Assembly: GCA_030373325.1 (NCBI GenBank)
Contig: JAUCZB010000011.1
Coordinates: 40,353-104,352 of the forward strand
From: Cyanobium sp. CZS25K
Lineage (GTDB): Bacteria; Cyanobacteriota; Cyanobacteriia; PCC-6307; Cyanobiaceae
Direction: 5' to 3'
Length of the DNA: 64,000 bases
Shown here: piece after piece, positions 55,222 through 63,872 of the stretch
How the letters are laid out: each line of letters opens with the position of its first letter
Numbering within the stretch: the first letter of the stretch is position 1
Notes under the pieces: generated by a model
Databases searched by the model: none
The model's input: only the letters and a program-made list of their open reading frames with translations
What the model was told of the DNA's origin: nothing
Made by a program: the position numbers and the translations under genes

Positions 55222-57474
55222 TTGCGGAAGGCAGCATCGGTGCTCCCAGCCCTCGCCAGGGCACCCCTCGTGCGAAAGAGTGGTGATGCCTCCCCGGTTG
55301 CTGTCGCCATCGCTCCTCTGCGCTGCCACCTGCTGATCGGCCAGCCCGCCAGCGGCAAGACCACCCTCGCCCGGGCCCTGGCGCCCCTCCTGACCGGTCC
55401 CGGAGAACCGCCGGCGCTGGTGCTCTCCACCGATGCGATCCGGGCGGAGGTGTTCGGCGATGCGGCGGTGCAGGGCCCCTGGGTGGACATCCAGCAGCGG
55501 CTGCACCAGCGCCTGGTGGAAGCCGTGGCGGCGGGCGTTCCGGTGATCGTGGATGCCACCCACGCCCGCCGGGCCTGGCGCCTGGCGATCACCCAGGCCC
55601 TGGCCCTGCCGGCGCCGGTGGAGTGGATCGGCTGGTGGCTGTACACCGACCTGCCCACCTCCCTGGAATGGAACGCCCGGCGCCGCCGGCCGGTGCCCGT
55701 GCCGGTGATCCAGGAGATGGCCGCCGCCCTGGCCGATCCCCACTTCGGACCCTCCCGTGCCGAGGGCCTCGCCGCCCTCTGCACCGTGGTGCCCAGCCAC
55801 CACAGCGACCTGACGCCGGTGCTGGCGGCCGAACTGGCCGGGCTCGACCGGCGCATCCGCTCGGCCACCAACCGGGAGCGCCAGGTGCAGCGCCACGGCT
55901 ACTCCCGCCTGCTGGATCTGGAGCGGCTGCTGTTTCTGATCCGGCTGCTGAGCACCTGGCCCGACCTGGCGGCCAGCGATCCCGCCGGCGCCGAGGAGCT
56001 GGAGGCGATCCTCTCCCCGTTGCCGGAGGGCGATCTGGCCGATCGGGCGGCGGCCTTCCTGGGCCGGCTGCACGGCGACGCCTACGCCGATGCCGCTGCT
56101 ATCCGCGGGGATCTGGCCTGGCTGGAGGCCAACGGCTTCTGCAGCGCCGTGCCCACAACGACGCCGATCCAGCTGGCGCCGCTGGCCCGGAACCCCCACG
56201 GGGCCGTCCATGGCGGCCTGCCGCCCATGGGCGACGGGCCGGTGTTCCTGCGGGTGATGACCCTGCTGCGCCACCTGCTGCAGGTGCCCTTCGACCGGCC
56301 GGCCGGCCGCGGCGGCAACCTGCACCAGCACCTGATCGCCGCCACCGAGGCGATCCCGGGGGCCTACCTGCCGGGGGAAACGGCCACCCTGCGCAAGGAC
56401 CTCGAGAAGATCTTCACCCCCTACGGCTTCCGCAACCGCAACGACAACGTGCGCCACGGCTACTGCCTCGGCACCGCCGTGCTGTCGCCGCCGCGGCTGC
56501 GGGAGCTGCACAACGTGGTGCGCCAGACCGCCGGCCGCCTGGCCGACCCCTCCGCCCAGGACCTGCTCGCCGAGCTCGACGAGCGACTGGGCTGGGCCGG
56601 CATCAGCGCCGATGGCCTGGCGCCGGTGCGCAGCTACGCCCGCCACACCGTGGTGGACATGGCCCTGGTCCGGCGCGATTCGCTGGCCGCCCCGCGCCGT
56701 GCCGAGGCGATCGAGACGGCGATCGTGGAGCACCGCCGCGTGCTGCTGAAGCGCTTTCCGGGAATGGGCAGCTTCGCCGACGGCCCGAGCGGGGAGCTGC
56801 GGGTCTGGCCGCTGCAGCTGATCTTCCACCACGTCGGCTGGTATCTGCTGTTCGAGGAGGACCACCTCGGCCACGACCAGGGGCTGATCCGCAGCGAGCG
56901 ACTCGTTCGCCTCGCCATGGCCCAGGCCCACGGCGACCTGCGCCGCAGCTCAGGCAGCCACGCGGCGGCCCTCAGGCGGCTGGAGCGGCTGCTGCACCAC
57001 AGCGGCGGCATCTACTTCGGCATCGACCTGGAGCAGCAGCGGCAGATCGCCAGTCCGTCGGCCCAGCGCCGCGGCCAGGCGCTGGTGACCCTGCGCTTCC
57101 GCTGCGCCCCCTGGGCCTTCGCCTTCATCCGCGAGGGCCTGCAGCGCTACCCGATCGAGCACACCCGCTTCTCGCGCCCGCTCCCGGGGGACACCTGGTG
57201 GCACCACCCCAGGGCCCCCCACGTGCTCGATCCCGGCCCGGCCGGCAGCAGCCACCCCTACCCGGTGGAACTCGACCTGCCGAGCTGGACCGTGGCCGCC
57301 GACATCGACCTGCGCAGCTGGCTGTTCGCCTTCGGCGGCGGCATCCGCATCGAGAGCCCTGAGGCCCTCCGCCAGGAACTGCTGCAGCGCTGCCGCGAGA
57401 CGATCGAGGCCAACGACACCCAGGACTCCCAGCCTGCGGGGTTCAGCTTCCGCCGGCGCGCCCGGCCCGATTGA
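55222..57474 (+). CDS. AAA_33/zeta-like kinase fused to WYL domain protein
   Basis: A 750-aa protein with two parts. The N-terminal P-loop kinase (about 33-190) has Walker A GQPASGKT (40-47), LSTDAIR with the Asp expected to activate substrate, and PVIVDATHARRAWRL, the pattern of AAA_33/zeta-type small-molecule or RNA kinases. A central Arg-rich helical region (210-520) follows. The C-terminal part has FHHVGWYLLFEE (about 535-546), RLVRLAMAQAHGD and a WCX-like end (VTLRFRCAPWAFAFI, DLRSWLFAFGGG), characteristic of WYL-domain ligand sensors, often regulators of defence genes. Start uncertain (TTG 55222 or GTG 55270). Role unknown. Confidence 0.65.
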   Translation: MRKAASVLPALARAPLVRKSGDASPVAVAIAPLRCHLLIGQPASGKTTLARALAPLLTGPGEPPALVLSTDAIRAEVFGDAAVQGPWVDIQQRLHQRLVEAVAAGVPVIVDATHARRAWRLAITQALALPAPVEWIGWWLYTDLPTSLEWNARRRRPVPVPVIQEMAAALADPHFGPSRAEGLAALCTVVPSHHSDLTPVLAAELAGLDRRIRSATNRERQVQRHGYSRLLDLERLLFLIRLLSTWPDLAASDPAGAEELEAILSPLPEGDLADRAAAFLGRLHGDAYADAAAIRGDLAWLEANGFCSAVPTTTPIQLAPLARNPHGAVHGGLPPMGDGPVFLRVMTLLRHLLQVPFDRPAGRGGNLHQHLIAATEAIPGAYLPGETATLRKDLEKIFTPYGFRNRNDNVRHGYCLGTAVLSPPRLRELHNVVRQTAGRLADPSAQDLLAELDERLGWAGISADGLAPVRSYARHTVVDMALVRRDSLAAPRRAEAIETAIVEHRRVLLKRFPGMGSFADGPSGELRVWPLQLIFHHVGWYLLFEEDHLGHDQGLIRSERLVRLAMAQAHGDLRRSSGSHAAALRRLERLLHHSGGIYFGIDLEQQRQIASPSAQRRGQALVTLRFRCAPWAFAFIREGLQRYPIEHTRFSRPLPGDTWWHHPRAPHVLDPGPAGSSHPYPVELDLPSWTVAADIDLRSWLFAFGGGIRIESPEALRQELLQRCRETIEANDTQDSQPAGFSFRRRARPD

Positions 57475-57507
57475 GCACCTCCGGCCCGCTGGGGCGCCCC
57501 GCCCACC

Positions 57508-58176
57508 TCAGATCTTCAGGGTCACCCGGCTGAGGATCGTGCTGGCGCCGGTGGCGATGAACTGCACCCCGATCGCCAGGGTGAACAGGCCCATCACCTT
57601 GATCAGCACCGTCATCCCCACATGGCCCAGCACCCGGGTGAGGCGGCTGGCGAAGGTGAACATCAGGCCGATCAGGATCGCCATCGCCCAGATCGCCGCG
57701 AACAGCTGCAGGCGCAGATCGAGGCTGCGGGCGGCCTCGGCATACACCGTGATCGTCGACATCGTGCCGGCCCCGGTGGTGAGGGGCAGGGAGATCGGCA
57801 CGATCGCCGAGGAGGTCATCTGGCCCACATCCATGTGGGACACATCGAGGCTCTTCTCGTGGGAATCGCCCGGATCGGTGGCGTTGAGCATGCTCAGGCC
57901 ACTGAAGCCCAGCAGCAGGCCACCGGCGATCTGGAAGGCGCTGACGCTGATGCCGAAGAACTGGAGCACCGCCGTGCCCAGGACATAGGCGGCCAGCATG
58001 ATCAGCAGGCTGGAGAGGGTGGTGATGCGGATCACCCGCCGCACCTGCCGTTCCGGCACCCCCTGGCTCAGGGTGAGGAACGGCCCCATGGCGGGGAAAT
58101 TGTTGGCCACGGCGAACAACCCCAGCAGGTAGTGCTGGAAGGTGCTGGGCAGCATCAGTTCAGAGGGGATGGCCAT
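57508..58176 (-). CDS. MarC family integral membrane protein
   Basis: A 222-aa membrane protein with six helices over most of its length. The blocks NNFPAMGPFLTLSQG (about 26-40), FQIAGGLLLGFSGLSML (about 82-98) and IVPISLPLTTGAGTMST (about 124-140) are those of the MarC/UPF0056 family, distantly related to LysE-type exporters. MarC itself was named for a drug-resistance operon but its transport role is not established. ATG 58176 avoids overlap with the LCP gene; 58215 is the longest alternative. It lies 14 nt after that gene on the same strand. Confidence 0.85.
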   Translation of the reverse strand: MAIPSELMLPSTFQHYLLGLFAVANNFPAMGPFLTLSQGVPERQVRRVIRITTLSSLLIMLAAYVLGTAVLQFFGISVSAFQIAGGLLLGFSGLSMLNATDPGDSHEKSLDVSHMDVGQMTSSAIVPISLPLTTGAGTMSTITVYAEAARSLDLRLQLFAAIWAMAILIGLMFTFASRLTRVLGHVGMTVLIKVMGLFTLAIGVQFIATGASTILSRVTLKI

Positions 58177-58190
58177 GGTCACCATTGCTG

Positions 58191-59222
58191 CTACGGGGTC
58201 GCCGGCGGCTTCCACAGGGGCGTGTTGGCGCCCGCCTCCAGCTGGCGCAGGCCCTTGTGCTTCTCCTCGGCGGGCTTCAGGGGCAGACTCGCGAACTGCA
58301 CGGGCCTGGTGCCGTCCAGACCGGCCGCCAGCAGGCTGAGGGTTTCGCTCGGCGACAGGTTGGTCTCCACCTTCGCCTGCAGCTGGGTCACCAGGAACGG
58401 CAACTTGGCCAGCCGTTCGGGTTGCAGCATTCGCTCCCGCAGTCCGGTCGCCACCAGTTGCTGGTTGCTGCGCCTGCCGGCCTCTCCGAACCAGGGGTCG
58501 CGGAAGCGCACCAGCTGCTCCACCTTGTCGCCCCCCAGTTGCTGCAGCCCGGCCTCCAGGTCGATGCTCAGCTTCTGGGTCTTGTCGCGGTAGCTCATCC
58601 GCCGCGGCGGACTGAGTTCGAGGCCCCCGAGCCCGTTCACCAGGTCCCTCAGGGCCCCCCTGGACAGCACCAGATAGCGATCGGGACTGGGGGGCTCCAG
58701 CCCCACCAGCTCTCGCACCGCATCGGCGGTGAGGGCGACGCCCCCGAGGCGGAACACATCCCCCAGCCGTTTCGGGCCCTTCTCACCGGGTAGGGTCACC
58801 GCAAGCTCCGTCGGCAGATTCAGCACCTGCAGGGGCCCCTCCGGGTTGACCCGCACCAGCAGCAGGACGTCGGCGTTGGCGGGACCGGCGGGAGCGGCCC
58901 CATTGACAGGGGCCCCGATCCGCTCGGCATCGCTGCCGATCACCAGCAGCGTGATCGGCCGGGCTGGTTTGGCGGCCAGGCTGGCCGGACCGACCTCGGG
59001 CGTGGGGGCCAGGGCCCGGTCCGGCATCGGCCAGAGGAGCCCCAGGGTGGCCATTCCCACCACGGCACCGGCGGCGGTGAGGCCGAGGCTCTTGACCAAC
59101 TGTCCTGTCGGCAGGGGCCGCTTCGGGGCCGCCGCTGCCGTGGTGGGGGTCACCGAGCCGGTGTTGGCGCTCCCGGCGGCCGGGGGTTCGTTAGGGCGGC
59201 TGGGCTTCCGGCGGGCGGGCAT
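58191..59222 (-). CDS. LytR-CpsA-Psr (LCP) family protein
   Basis: A 343-aa envelope protein: Pro/Ala-rich cytoplasmic start, one membrane segment (LGLTAAGAVVGMATLGLLWP, about 46-65), then the LCP domain outside. Visible LCP features are TLLVIGSDAER (about 91-101), ADVLLLVRVNPE (Asp for metal/phosphate binding), VLNLPTELAV and RYLVLSRGALRDLVNGLGGLEL. LCP enzymes transfer lipid-linked polymers such as teichoic acids or capsules to peptidoglycan; in cyanobacteria they are linked to surface polysaccharide. ATG 59222 was chosen because upstream in-frame residues are shadow coding into the divergent region. Divergent from bciB across 139 bp. Confidence 0.82.
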   Translation of the reverse strand: MPARRKPSRPNEPPAAGSANTGSVTPTTAAAAPKRPLPTGQLVKSLGLTAAGAVVGMATLGLLWPMPDRALAPTPEVGPASLAAKPARPITLLVIGSDAERIGAPVNGAAPAGPANADVLLLVRVNPEGPLQVLNLPTELAVTLPGEKGPKRLGDVFRLGGVALTADAVRELVGLEPPSPDRYLVLSRGALRDLVNGLGGLELSPPRRMSYRDKTQKLSIDLEAGLQQLGGDKVEQLVRFRDPWFGEAGRRSNQQLVATGLRERMLQPERLAKLPFLVTQLQAKVETNLSPSETLSLLAAGLDGTRPVQFASLPLKPAEEKHKGLRQLEAGANTPLWKPPATP

Positions 59223-59361
59223 CGGGGCCGAAATGGAGGGGTGCTCAAGGCACTCTCGCGCAGCCGTCGCCACCCATCGCCCGTGGCTCCATCCGGGAGC
59301 CGGCGGCATGGGGCCGCAGCGGCCGATAGCTTGAGCGTCGAGACCTTGCGCCCACCACCGC

Positions 59362-60582
59362 TTGTCCACCGTTCCTTCACCGGCGCCGTCGTCCCTGGCG
59401 CCGCACGATCGAGCCCGACCTCTGGCCAAGGGCAGCCCCAAACCCGCCAAGGATCTCTGCAGCGACTGCGGCCTCTGCGACAGCCGCTGGGTGGCCTACG
59501 TGCGCCGGGCCTGCGCCTTCCTCGAGCAGCGCTTCGAGGCGATGGAGGAGCAGGCCCACGGCCGCAGCCGCCGCCTCGACGACGAGGACGAGCTCTATTT
59601 CGGCGTGCACCAGCGCATGGTCACCGCCCGCCTGCGGCAGCCGATCGAGGGGGCCCAGTGGACCGGCATCGTCAGCCGCATCGGCGTGCGGGCCCTGGAA
59701 ACGGGGCTGGTGGATGCGGTGCTGTGCGTGCAGCAGAGCGAGGACGACCGCTTCACACCGGTGCCCCTGCTGGCCCGCACCCCCGAGCAGGTGCTGGCGG
59801 CCCGGGTGAACAAGCCCACCCTCTCCCCCAACCTTGAGGTGCTCGAGCAGCTGCCGGGCAGCGGCATCGAGCGGCTGCTGGCCATCGGCGTGGGCTGTCA
59901 GATCCAGGCCCTGCGGGCCGTGCAGGCCACCCTGCCCCTGCAGAAGCTCTACGTGCTCGGCCTGCCCTGCGTCGACAACGTCAGCCGGGACGGGCTGCAG
60001 ACCTTCCTGGAGAGCGCCAGCCGCTCCCCCGACACGGTGGTGCACTACGAGTTCATGCAGGACTTCCGCATCCACTTCCGGCACAGCGACGGCCAGGAGG
60101 AAACCGTTCCCTTCTTCGGCCTCGACACCCCCGCCCTCAAGGACGTGTTCGCGCCGAGCTGCCTGAGCTGCTTCGACTACACCAACGCCGGCGCCGATCT
60201 GGTGGTGGGCTACATGGGCGCCAGCTTCGGCCGCCAGTGGATCACCGTCCGCAATGCCCTCGGCCAGGAGCTGCTCGATCTGGTGGAACCGGAGCTCGAT
60301 CTGGCGCCGGTGACCAGCACAGGCGATCGCCGCCAGGCGGTGCAGCAGGGCATCGACGCCTACGAGAAGGCCGTGAAGCTGCCGATGTGGTTGGCGGAGC
60401 TGATCGGGGTGTTCGTGCAGCGCTTTGGGCCGAAGGGGCTGGAGTACGGCCGTTTCTCGATCGATTCCCACTTCACGCGCAATGCCCTCTGGCTGCAGCG
60501 CCACCACCCGGAGAAGGTGGAGGCCCACATCCCGGCCTTCGCCCGCCGGATCGTGGCCCGCTACCGGCTGCCCAAACCGTGA
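59362..60582 (+). CDS. bciB: ferredoxin-type 8-vinyl reductase (divinyl chlorophyllide reductase)
   Basis: A 406-aa iron-sulfur flavoprotein of the FrhB/BciB family (the slr1923 type), reducing the 8-vinyl group of divinyl (proto)chlorophyllide to make monovinyl chlorophyll. The N-terminal cluster ligands are CSDCGLC (Cys33, Cys36, Cys39). Further family blocks are GAQWTGIVSRIG (about 97-108), NKPTLSPNLEVLEQ (about 150), GVGCQIQALRAVQ (about 175), PCVDNVSRDGLQ, YEFMQDFRIHFRH and PSCLSCFDYTNAGADLVVGYMG with Cys267 and Cys270. The last residues overlap malQ by 4 nt. Species using divinyl chlorophyll lack this activity, so it argues for a Synechococcus/Cyanobium rather than Prochlorococcus source. 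Confidence 0.93.
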   Translation: MSTVPSPAPSSLAPHDRARPLAKGSPKPAKDLCSDCGLCDSRWVAYVRRACAFLEQRFEAMEEQAHGRSRRLDDEDELYFGVHQRMVTARLRQPIEGAQWTGIVSRIGVRALETGLVDAVLCVQQSEDDRFTPVPLLARTPEQVLAARVNKPTLSPNLEVLEQLPGSGIERLLAIGVGCQIQALRAVQATLPLQKLYVLGLPCVDNVSRDGLQTFLESASRSPDTVVHYEFMQDFRIHFRHSDGQEETVPFFGLDTPALKDVFAPSCLSCFDYTNAGADLVVGYMGASFGRQWITVRNALGQELLDLVEPELDLAPVTSTGDRRQAVQQGIDAYEKAVKLPMWLAELIGVFVQRFGPKGLEYGRFSIDSHFTRNALWLQRHHPEKVEAHIPAFARRIVARYRLPKP

Positions 60583-62141
60583 GCGACGCACCAAGGTCCT
60601 GCGGCGTGCTGCTCCACCCCACGGCCCTGCCCGGAACCCAGGCCTGCGGCAGCTTCGGGGCCGCCGCCCGCGACTGGATCGACCTGCTGGCCGCCGAAGG
60701 GGTGGGGGTGTGGCAGCTGCTACCCCTGGCCCCCACCGATGCCACCGGCTCCCCCTACAGCTCCCCCAGCGGTTCGGCCCTCAACCCCTGGCTGATCGAT
60801 GCCGACGACCTGGTGGCCGAGGGCCTGATCGCACCCGCCGACCGGGACAACCTGCCCGGTGGACCCACCGATCGGCTGGATCCGGCCTGTGCCCGGGAGC
60901 GGGCGGCGGCCATCGCCGCGGCCCTGGGGCGGCAATGGCCCAACCAGCCCCAGGAACGCAAGACGGCCTTCGCTCGCTGGGAATGGCGCCAGCGCTTCTG
61001 GCTGATCGACCACTGCCGTTTCATGGTCATCCGCCGCCTTCAGGGGGGACGACCCTGGTGGGAGTGGCCCGAAGCCCTGGCGCAGCGCCAGCCCGCGGCC
61101 CTGCGGGCGCTGGCGCGTGAGCAGAGCCGGGCCCTGCGGGAGGAGGCCTTGCTGCAGTGGCAGCTCCAGTGCCAGTGGAGCCGGCTCCAGCAGCGGGCCC
61201 ATGGCCAGGGGGTGCGTCTGGTGGGGGATCTGCCCTTCTATGTGGCCCACGACAGCGCCGATGTCTGGAGCCGGCGACGGCTCTTCTCGCTGCGCGCCGA
61301 TGGTGCTCTGGTGGAACAGAGCGGCGTGCCGCCCGATTATTTCGCCGCCACGGGCCAACTCTGGGGCACCCCCGTCTACCGCTGGTGGTTCCATCGCCTC
61401 AGCCGGTTCCGCTGGTGGCTGCAGCGGCTGATGCGCCAGCTGGAGCTGATGGATCTGCTGCGGCTCGACCACTTCAGGGCCCTGGAGGCCTACTGGAGCG
61501 TCCCGGGGGGGGAGGCCACCGCCGAGAACGGCACCTGGTGCCCCTCCCCCGGCCGCGCCCTGCTGCGCCGCCTCTGGTGGCGCTGCCGCCGCCAGGGCCG
61601 GTTGCTGGATGGCGGGCGTCTGCCCCTGATCGCCGAGGACCTGGGCGTCATCACGCCGGCGGTGGAGGCCCTGAGGGATCGCTTCGCCCTGCCGGGGATG
61701 AAGATCCTGCAGTTCGCCTTCGACGGCAACGACGACAACCCCTACCTGCCGGCGAACTACGCGGGCAGCCGCTGGGTGGTGTACACCGGCACCCACGACA
61801 ACGCCACCAGCCTCGGCTGGTGGCGGGATCTCGACGACGGCGCCCGGGGACGGGTTGCTGCGGAAGTGGGGGGGGAGGTGCGGGCCCCGGGCTGGCAGCT
61901 GCTGGAGCTGGCGCTGGCCTCGTCGGCGGAGCTGGCGGTGGTGCCGCTGCAGGACCTTCTGGAACTCGGCGACGAGGCGCGCTTCAACATCCCCGGCACC
62001 GTGGAGGGCAACTGGAGCTGGCGGCTGTCCCGTCCGGTGGCCGACCTGGCGGGGCCCCTGCAGGGCTTCGGCGTCATGGCGGCCCGCTACGGCCGGGGGG
62101 CAGAGGGTGCAGAGGGGGCGGCTGGAGCCGGGGGCGGGTAG
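60579..62141 (+). CDS. malQ: 4-alpha-glucanotransferase
   Basis: A 520-aa GH77 enzyme that moves maltodextrin segments between glucans in glycogen turnover, working with the branching enzyme at 896-2461. The N-terminus has LLHPTALPGT and GVWQLLPLAPTDATGSPYSS (about 40-59). The catalytic nucleophile is in RLDHFRALEAYW (Asp about 296), the acid/base in IAEDLGVI (Glu about 350) and the third carboxylate in GTHDNATS (Asp about 406). Start is GTG overlapping the bciB stop (GTGA). The 3' end overlaps the convergent RodZ-like gene by 55 nt; both tails are Gly/Ala/Pro-rich. Confidence 0.96.
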   Translation: MSDAPRSCGVLLHPTALPGTQACGSFGAAARDWIDLLAAEGVGVWQLLPLAPTDATGSPYSSPSGSALNPWLIDADDLVAEGLIAPADRDNLPGGPTDRLDPACARERAAAIAAALGRQWPNQPQERKTAFARWEWRQRFWLIDHCRFMVIRRLQGGRPWWEWPEALAQRQPAALRALAREQSRALREEALLQWQLQCQWSRLQQRAHGQGVRLVGDLPFYVAHDSADVWSRRRLFSLRADGALVEQSGVPPDYFAATGQLWGTPVYRWWFHRLSRFRWWLQRLMRQLELMDLLRLDHFRALEAYWSVPGGEATAENGTWCPSPGRALLRRLWWRCRRQGRLLDGGRLPLIAEDLGVITPAVEALRDRFALPGMKILQFAFDGNDDNPYLPANYAGSRWVVYTGTHDNATSLGWWRDLDDGARGRVAAEVGGEVRAPGWQLLELALASSAELAVVPLQDLLELGDEARFNIPGTVEGNWSWRLSRPVADLAGPLQGFGVMAARYGRGAEGAEGAAGAGGG

Positions 62142-63052
62142 AGGTACTGGGCCTTGCTCTGGCCGTTGGCCTGGTCGGCAGCGGCGGAGGGCGCCAACGG
62201 CTGGTTGTTCCAGCGCACGGACCCCGCCGGCGGGGCCGGCTCGAGATGGAGGCTGAAGGGTGGCAGCACCGGCAGGTTGAGGCGGCCCTGCACCGCCGGC
62301 AGCTGGGTTTCGACGCCCCGGTCACTGCGCAGCGCCACCCGGGTGGGCCTGGCCAGCTCGAGGCGCAACAGGCCGAGGGCGAGGTCGGGGCGGTTCTGGC
62401 GGGTTTCCCAGCGCAGCCGCTGCAGTCCCTGGCCGGCAGCGGCCTTGCCCAGGGGGCGCAGGTCTGGATAGGCGACCAGGATTGCCCGATCCGCATCCTC
62501 CTGGTCTGCCTGGGCGCTCTGGCTGGCGCTCAGGGGCGGAATAGGGTTCAGGGCCAGCAGTCCCCGGGCCGCCAGCTGGCGCTGCTGCAGGTTGAGCCCG
62601 TAGATCAGCCCACCGCAGAGCACCGCGTAGAGCACCGTGCCCTGCCAGGTGGTGAAGACATCAATGGACCCCGGGGTGAAACGCAGCAGCACCGTGTCCC
62701 GCCGCCGCCCGTTGCGTGGGTCCTGCTCCGGCGGCAGCACCCCGTCCAGACATCCCCTGGGCAGCTCCAGATGGTGCTCCAGCAGGGGAAGCATGGTCCG
62801 CAGATAGGCCGGCTCCGGCAGCCGCTCCCGCCAGCCCCGCTCAAGGGCCTCCAGCACGGCGGTGCTGATGCGGGTGTCGAGGGCCAGCTGGCGCAGCCCG
62901 AGGCCCCGGCTCTCCCGGGCCTCGCGCAGCTGCTGGCCGGCGAGCAGCAGGGGGTCCTGGGGTTGCTCCTCGACGGCCGTTCGCCGCTTGCGGCGCTGCC
63001 CCGGCAGGCGCTCGCGCAGTCGCTGGAGCAGGGGAAGGGCCGGAGTGGGCAA
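62087..63052 (-). CDS. RodZ-like helix-turn-helix membrane protein
   Basis: A 321-aa protein with RodZ architecture: a cytoplasmic HTH_25 domain (about 34-100; LLLAGQQLREARESRGLGLRQLALDTRIS, ending in a YLR-type helix), a basic stretch, one membrane helix (TVLYAVLCGGLIYGL, about 129-143) and an outer beta-rich DUF4115-like domain (about 200-290). RodZ helps organise the cell-wall elongation machinery with MreB. The start is taken as TTG 63052, 11 nt after the pseudouridine synthase stop, because upstream coding in this frame overlaps that gene. The Pro/Ala tail overlaps the end of malQ. Confidence 0.72.
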   Translation of the reverse strand: MPTPALPLLQRLRERLPGQRRKRRTAVEEQPQDPLLLAGQQLREARESRGLGLRQLALDTRISTAVLEALERGWRERLPEPAYLRTMLPLLEHHLELPRGCLDGVLPPEQDPRNGRRRDTVLLRFTPGSIDVFTTWQGTVLYAVLCGGLIYGLNLQQRQLAARGLLALNPIPPLSASQSAQADQEDADRAILVAYPDLRPLGKAAAGQGLQRLRWETRQNRPDLALGLLRLELARPTRVALRSDRGVETQLPAVQGRLNLPVLPPFSLHLEPAPPAGSVRWNNQPLAPSAAADQANGQSKAQYLYPPPAPAAPSAPSAPRP

Positions 63053-63063
63053 GGGATGGGGGC

Positions 63064-63783
63064 TCAGGGAGCGACGGCCAGGGGGCCCCATTCTCGGGGC
63101 TCGACCTGACGCCAGGATCCTTCCGTCAGTTCGCCCAGCTGGACCGGGCCGATGGCGATCCGGCTCAGGTCCAGCACCGGGTGGCCGAGGATCTCGGCGG
63201 TGCGCCGGATCTGGCGGTTGCGTCCCTCCCGCAGCACCAGCTCCAGCAGGGTGGCGCCACGGTGATGGCGCAGCCGCCGCAGCTCCACCGGCAGGCTGGC
63301 CAGACCATCGAGGGGCACGCCGGCCCGCCATCGCTCCAGGGTGGTCTGCCGCGGCAGGCCCTCGACCCAGACCCGGTAGGTCTTGCGGTGGCCGTAGCGG
63401 GGATGGGTGAGGCGCAACGTGAGATCCCCATCGTTGCTGAGCAGCAGGGCCCCACGGCTGTCGGCATCGAGCCGGCCCACCGGATGGAGGCCGCGGCGCA
63501 GATCCGTTGGCAGCAGATCCAGCACGGTGGGGCGGCCGTGGGTGTCGTGGCAGGTGCTCAGCACACCGGGGGGCTTGTTGAGCAGCAGGGTCAGGGTGGA
63601 GCTGGGGAGCGCCAGGGGCTGGCCATCGACACAGATGCGGTCGGTGGCGGGATCGGCGCGATCGCCCAGCTGGGCCAGGCCCCCGTTGACCCGCACGCGG
63701 CCGTCGCGCAGCCAGGTCTCCGCCTGTCGGCGGGAGCAGAGCCCAGCGGCAGCCAGGAGTTTCTGAAGACGATCCGCGCCCAT
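63064..63783 (-). CDS. RsuA/RluB-family rRNA pseudouridine synthase
   Basis: A 239-aa RNA-modifying enzyme. The N-terminal S4 RNA-binding domain reads MGADRLQKLLAAAGLCSRRQ to VNGGLAQLGDRAD (1-45). The catalytic block GRLDADSRGALLLSNDGDL (103-121) includes the active Asp106. RKTYRVWVEG and GRNRQIRRTAEILGHPV complete the family pattern. It should isomerise a uridine in large or small subunit rRNA; which site (RluB, RluE or RsuA type) is not decided by sequence. It heads the RodZ-like gene on the minus strand and diverges from the sigma factor across 89 bp. Confidence 0.92.
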   Translation of the reverse strand: MGADRLQKLLAAAGLCSRRQAETWLRDGRVRVNGGLAQLGDRADPATDRICVDGQPLALPSSTLTLLLNKPPGVLSTCHDTHGRPTVLDLLPTDLRRGLHPVGRLDADSRGALLLSNDGDLTLRLTHPRYGHRKTYRVWVEGLPRQTTLERWRAGVPLDGLASLPVELRRLRHHRGATLLELVLREGRNRQIRRTAEILGHPVLDLSRIAIGPVQLGELTEGSWRQVEPREWGPLAVAP

Positions 63784-63841
63784 GCCCCCATTCTGGGGAG
63801 GGCTCCAGGTCGGAGCGAGTCCGCAAAGTGATGGTAGATTT

Positions 63842-63861
63842 ACGAAACCAAATGGTTTCGT
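63842..63861. promoter_or_regulatory. perfect 9+9 bp inverted repeat upstream of a sigma-factor gene
   Basis: ACGAAACCA-AA-TGGTTTCGT is a perfect palindrome centred 21 bp before the sigma-factor ATG and ending just before its ribosome site (AAGGGA). A TAGATT element at 63834 could be the -10, placing the palindrome over the transcript start. It is a strong candidate operator; the protein that binds it is not known. Confidence 0.6.
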
Positions 63862-63872
63862 AACAAGGGACG

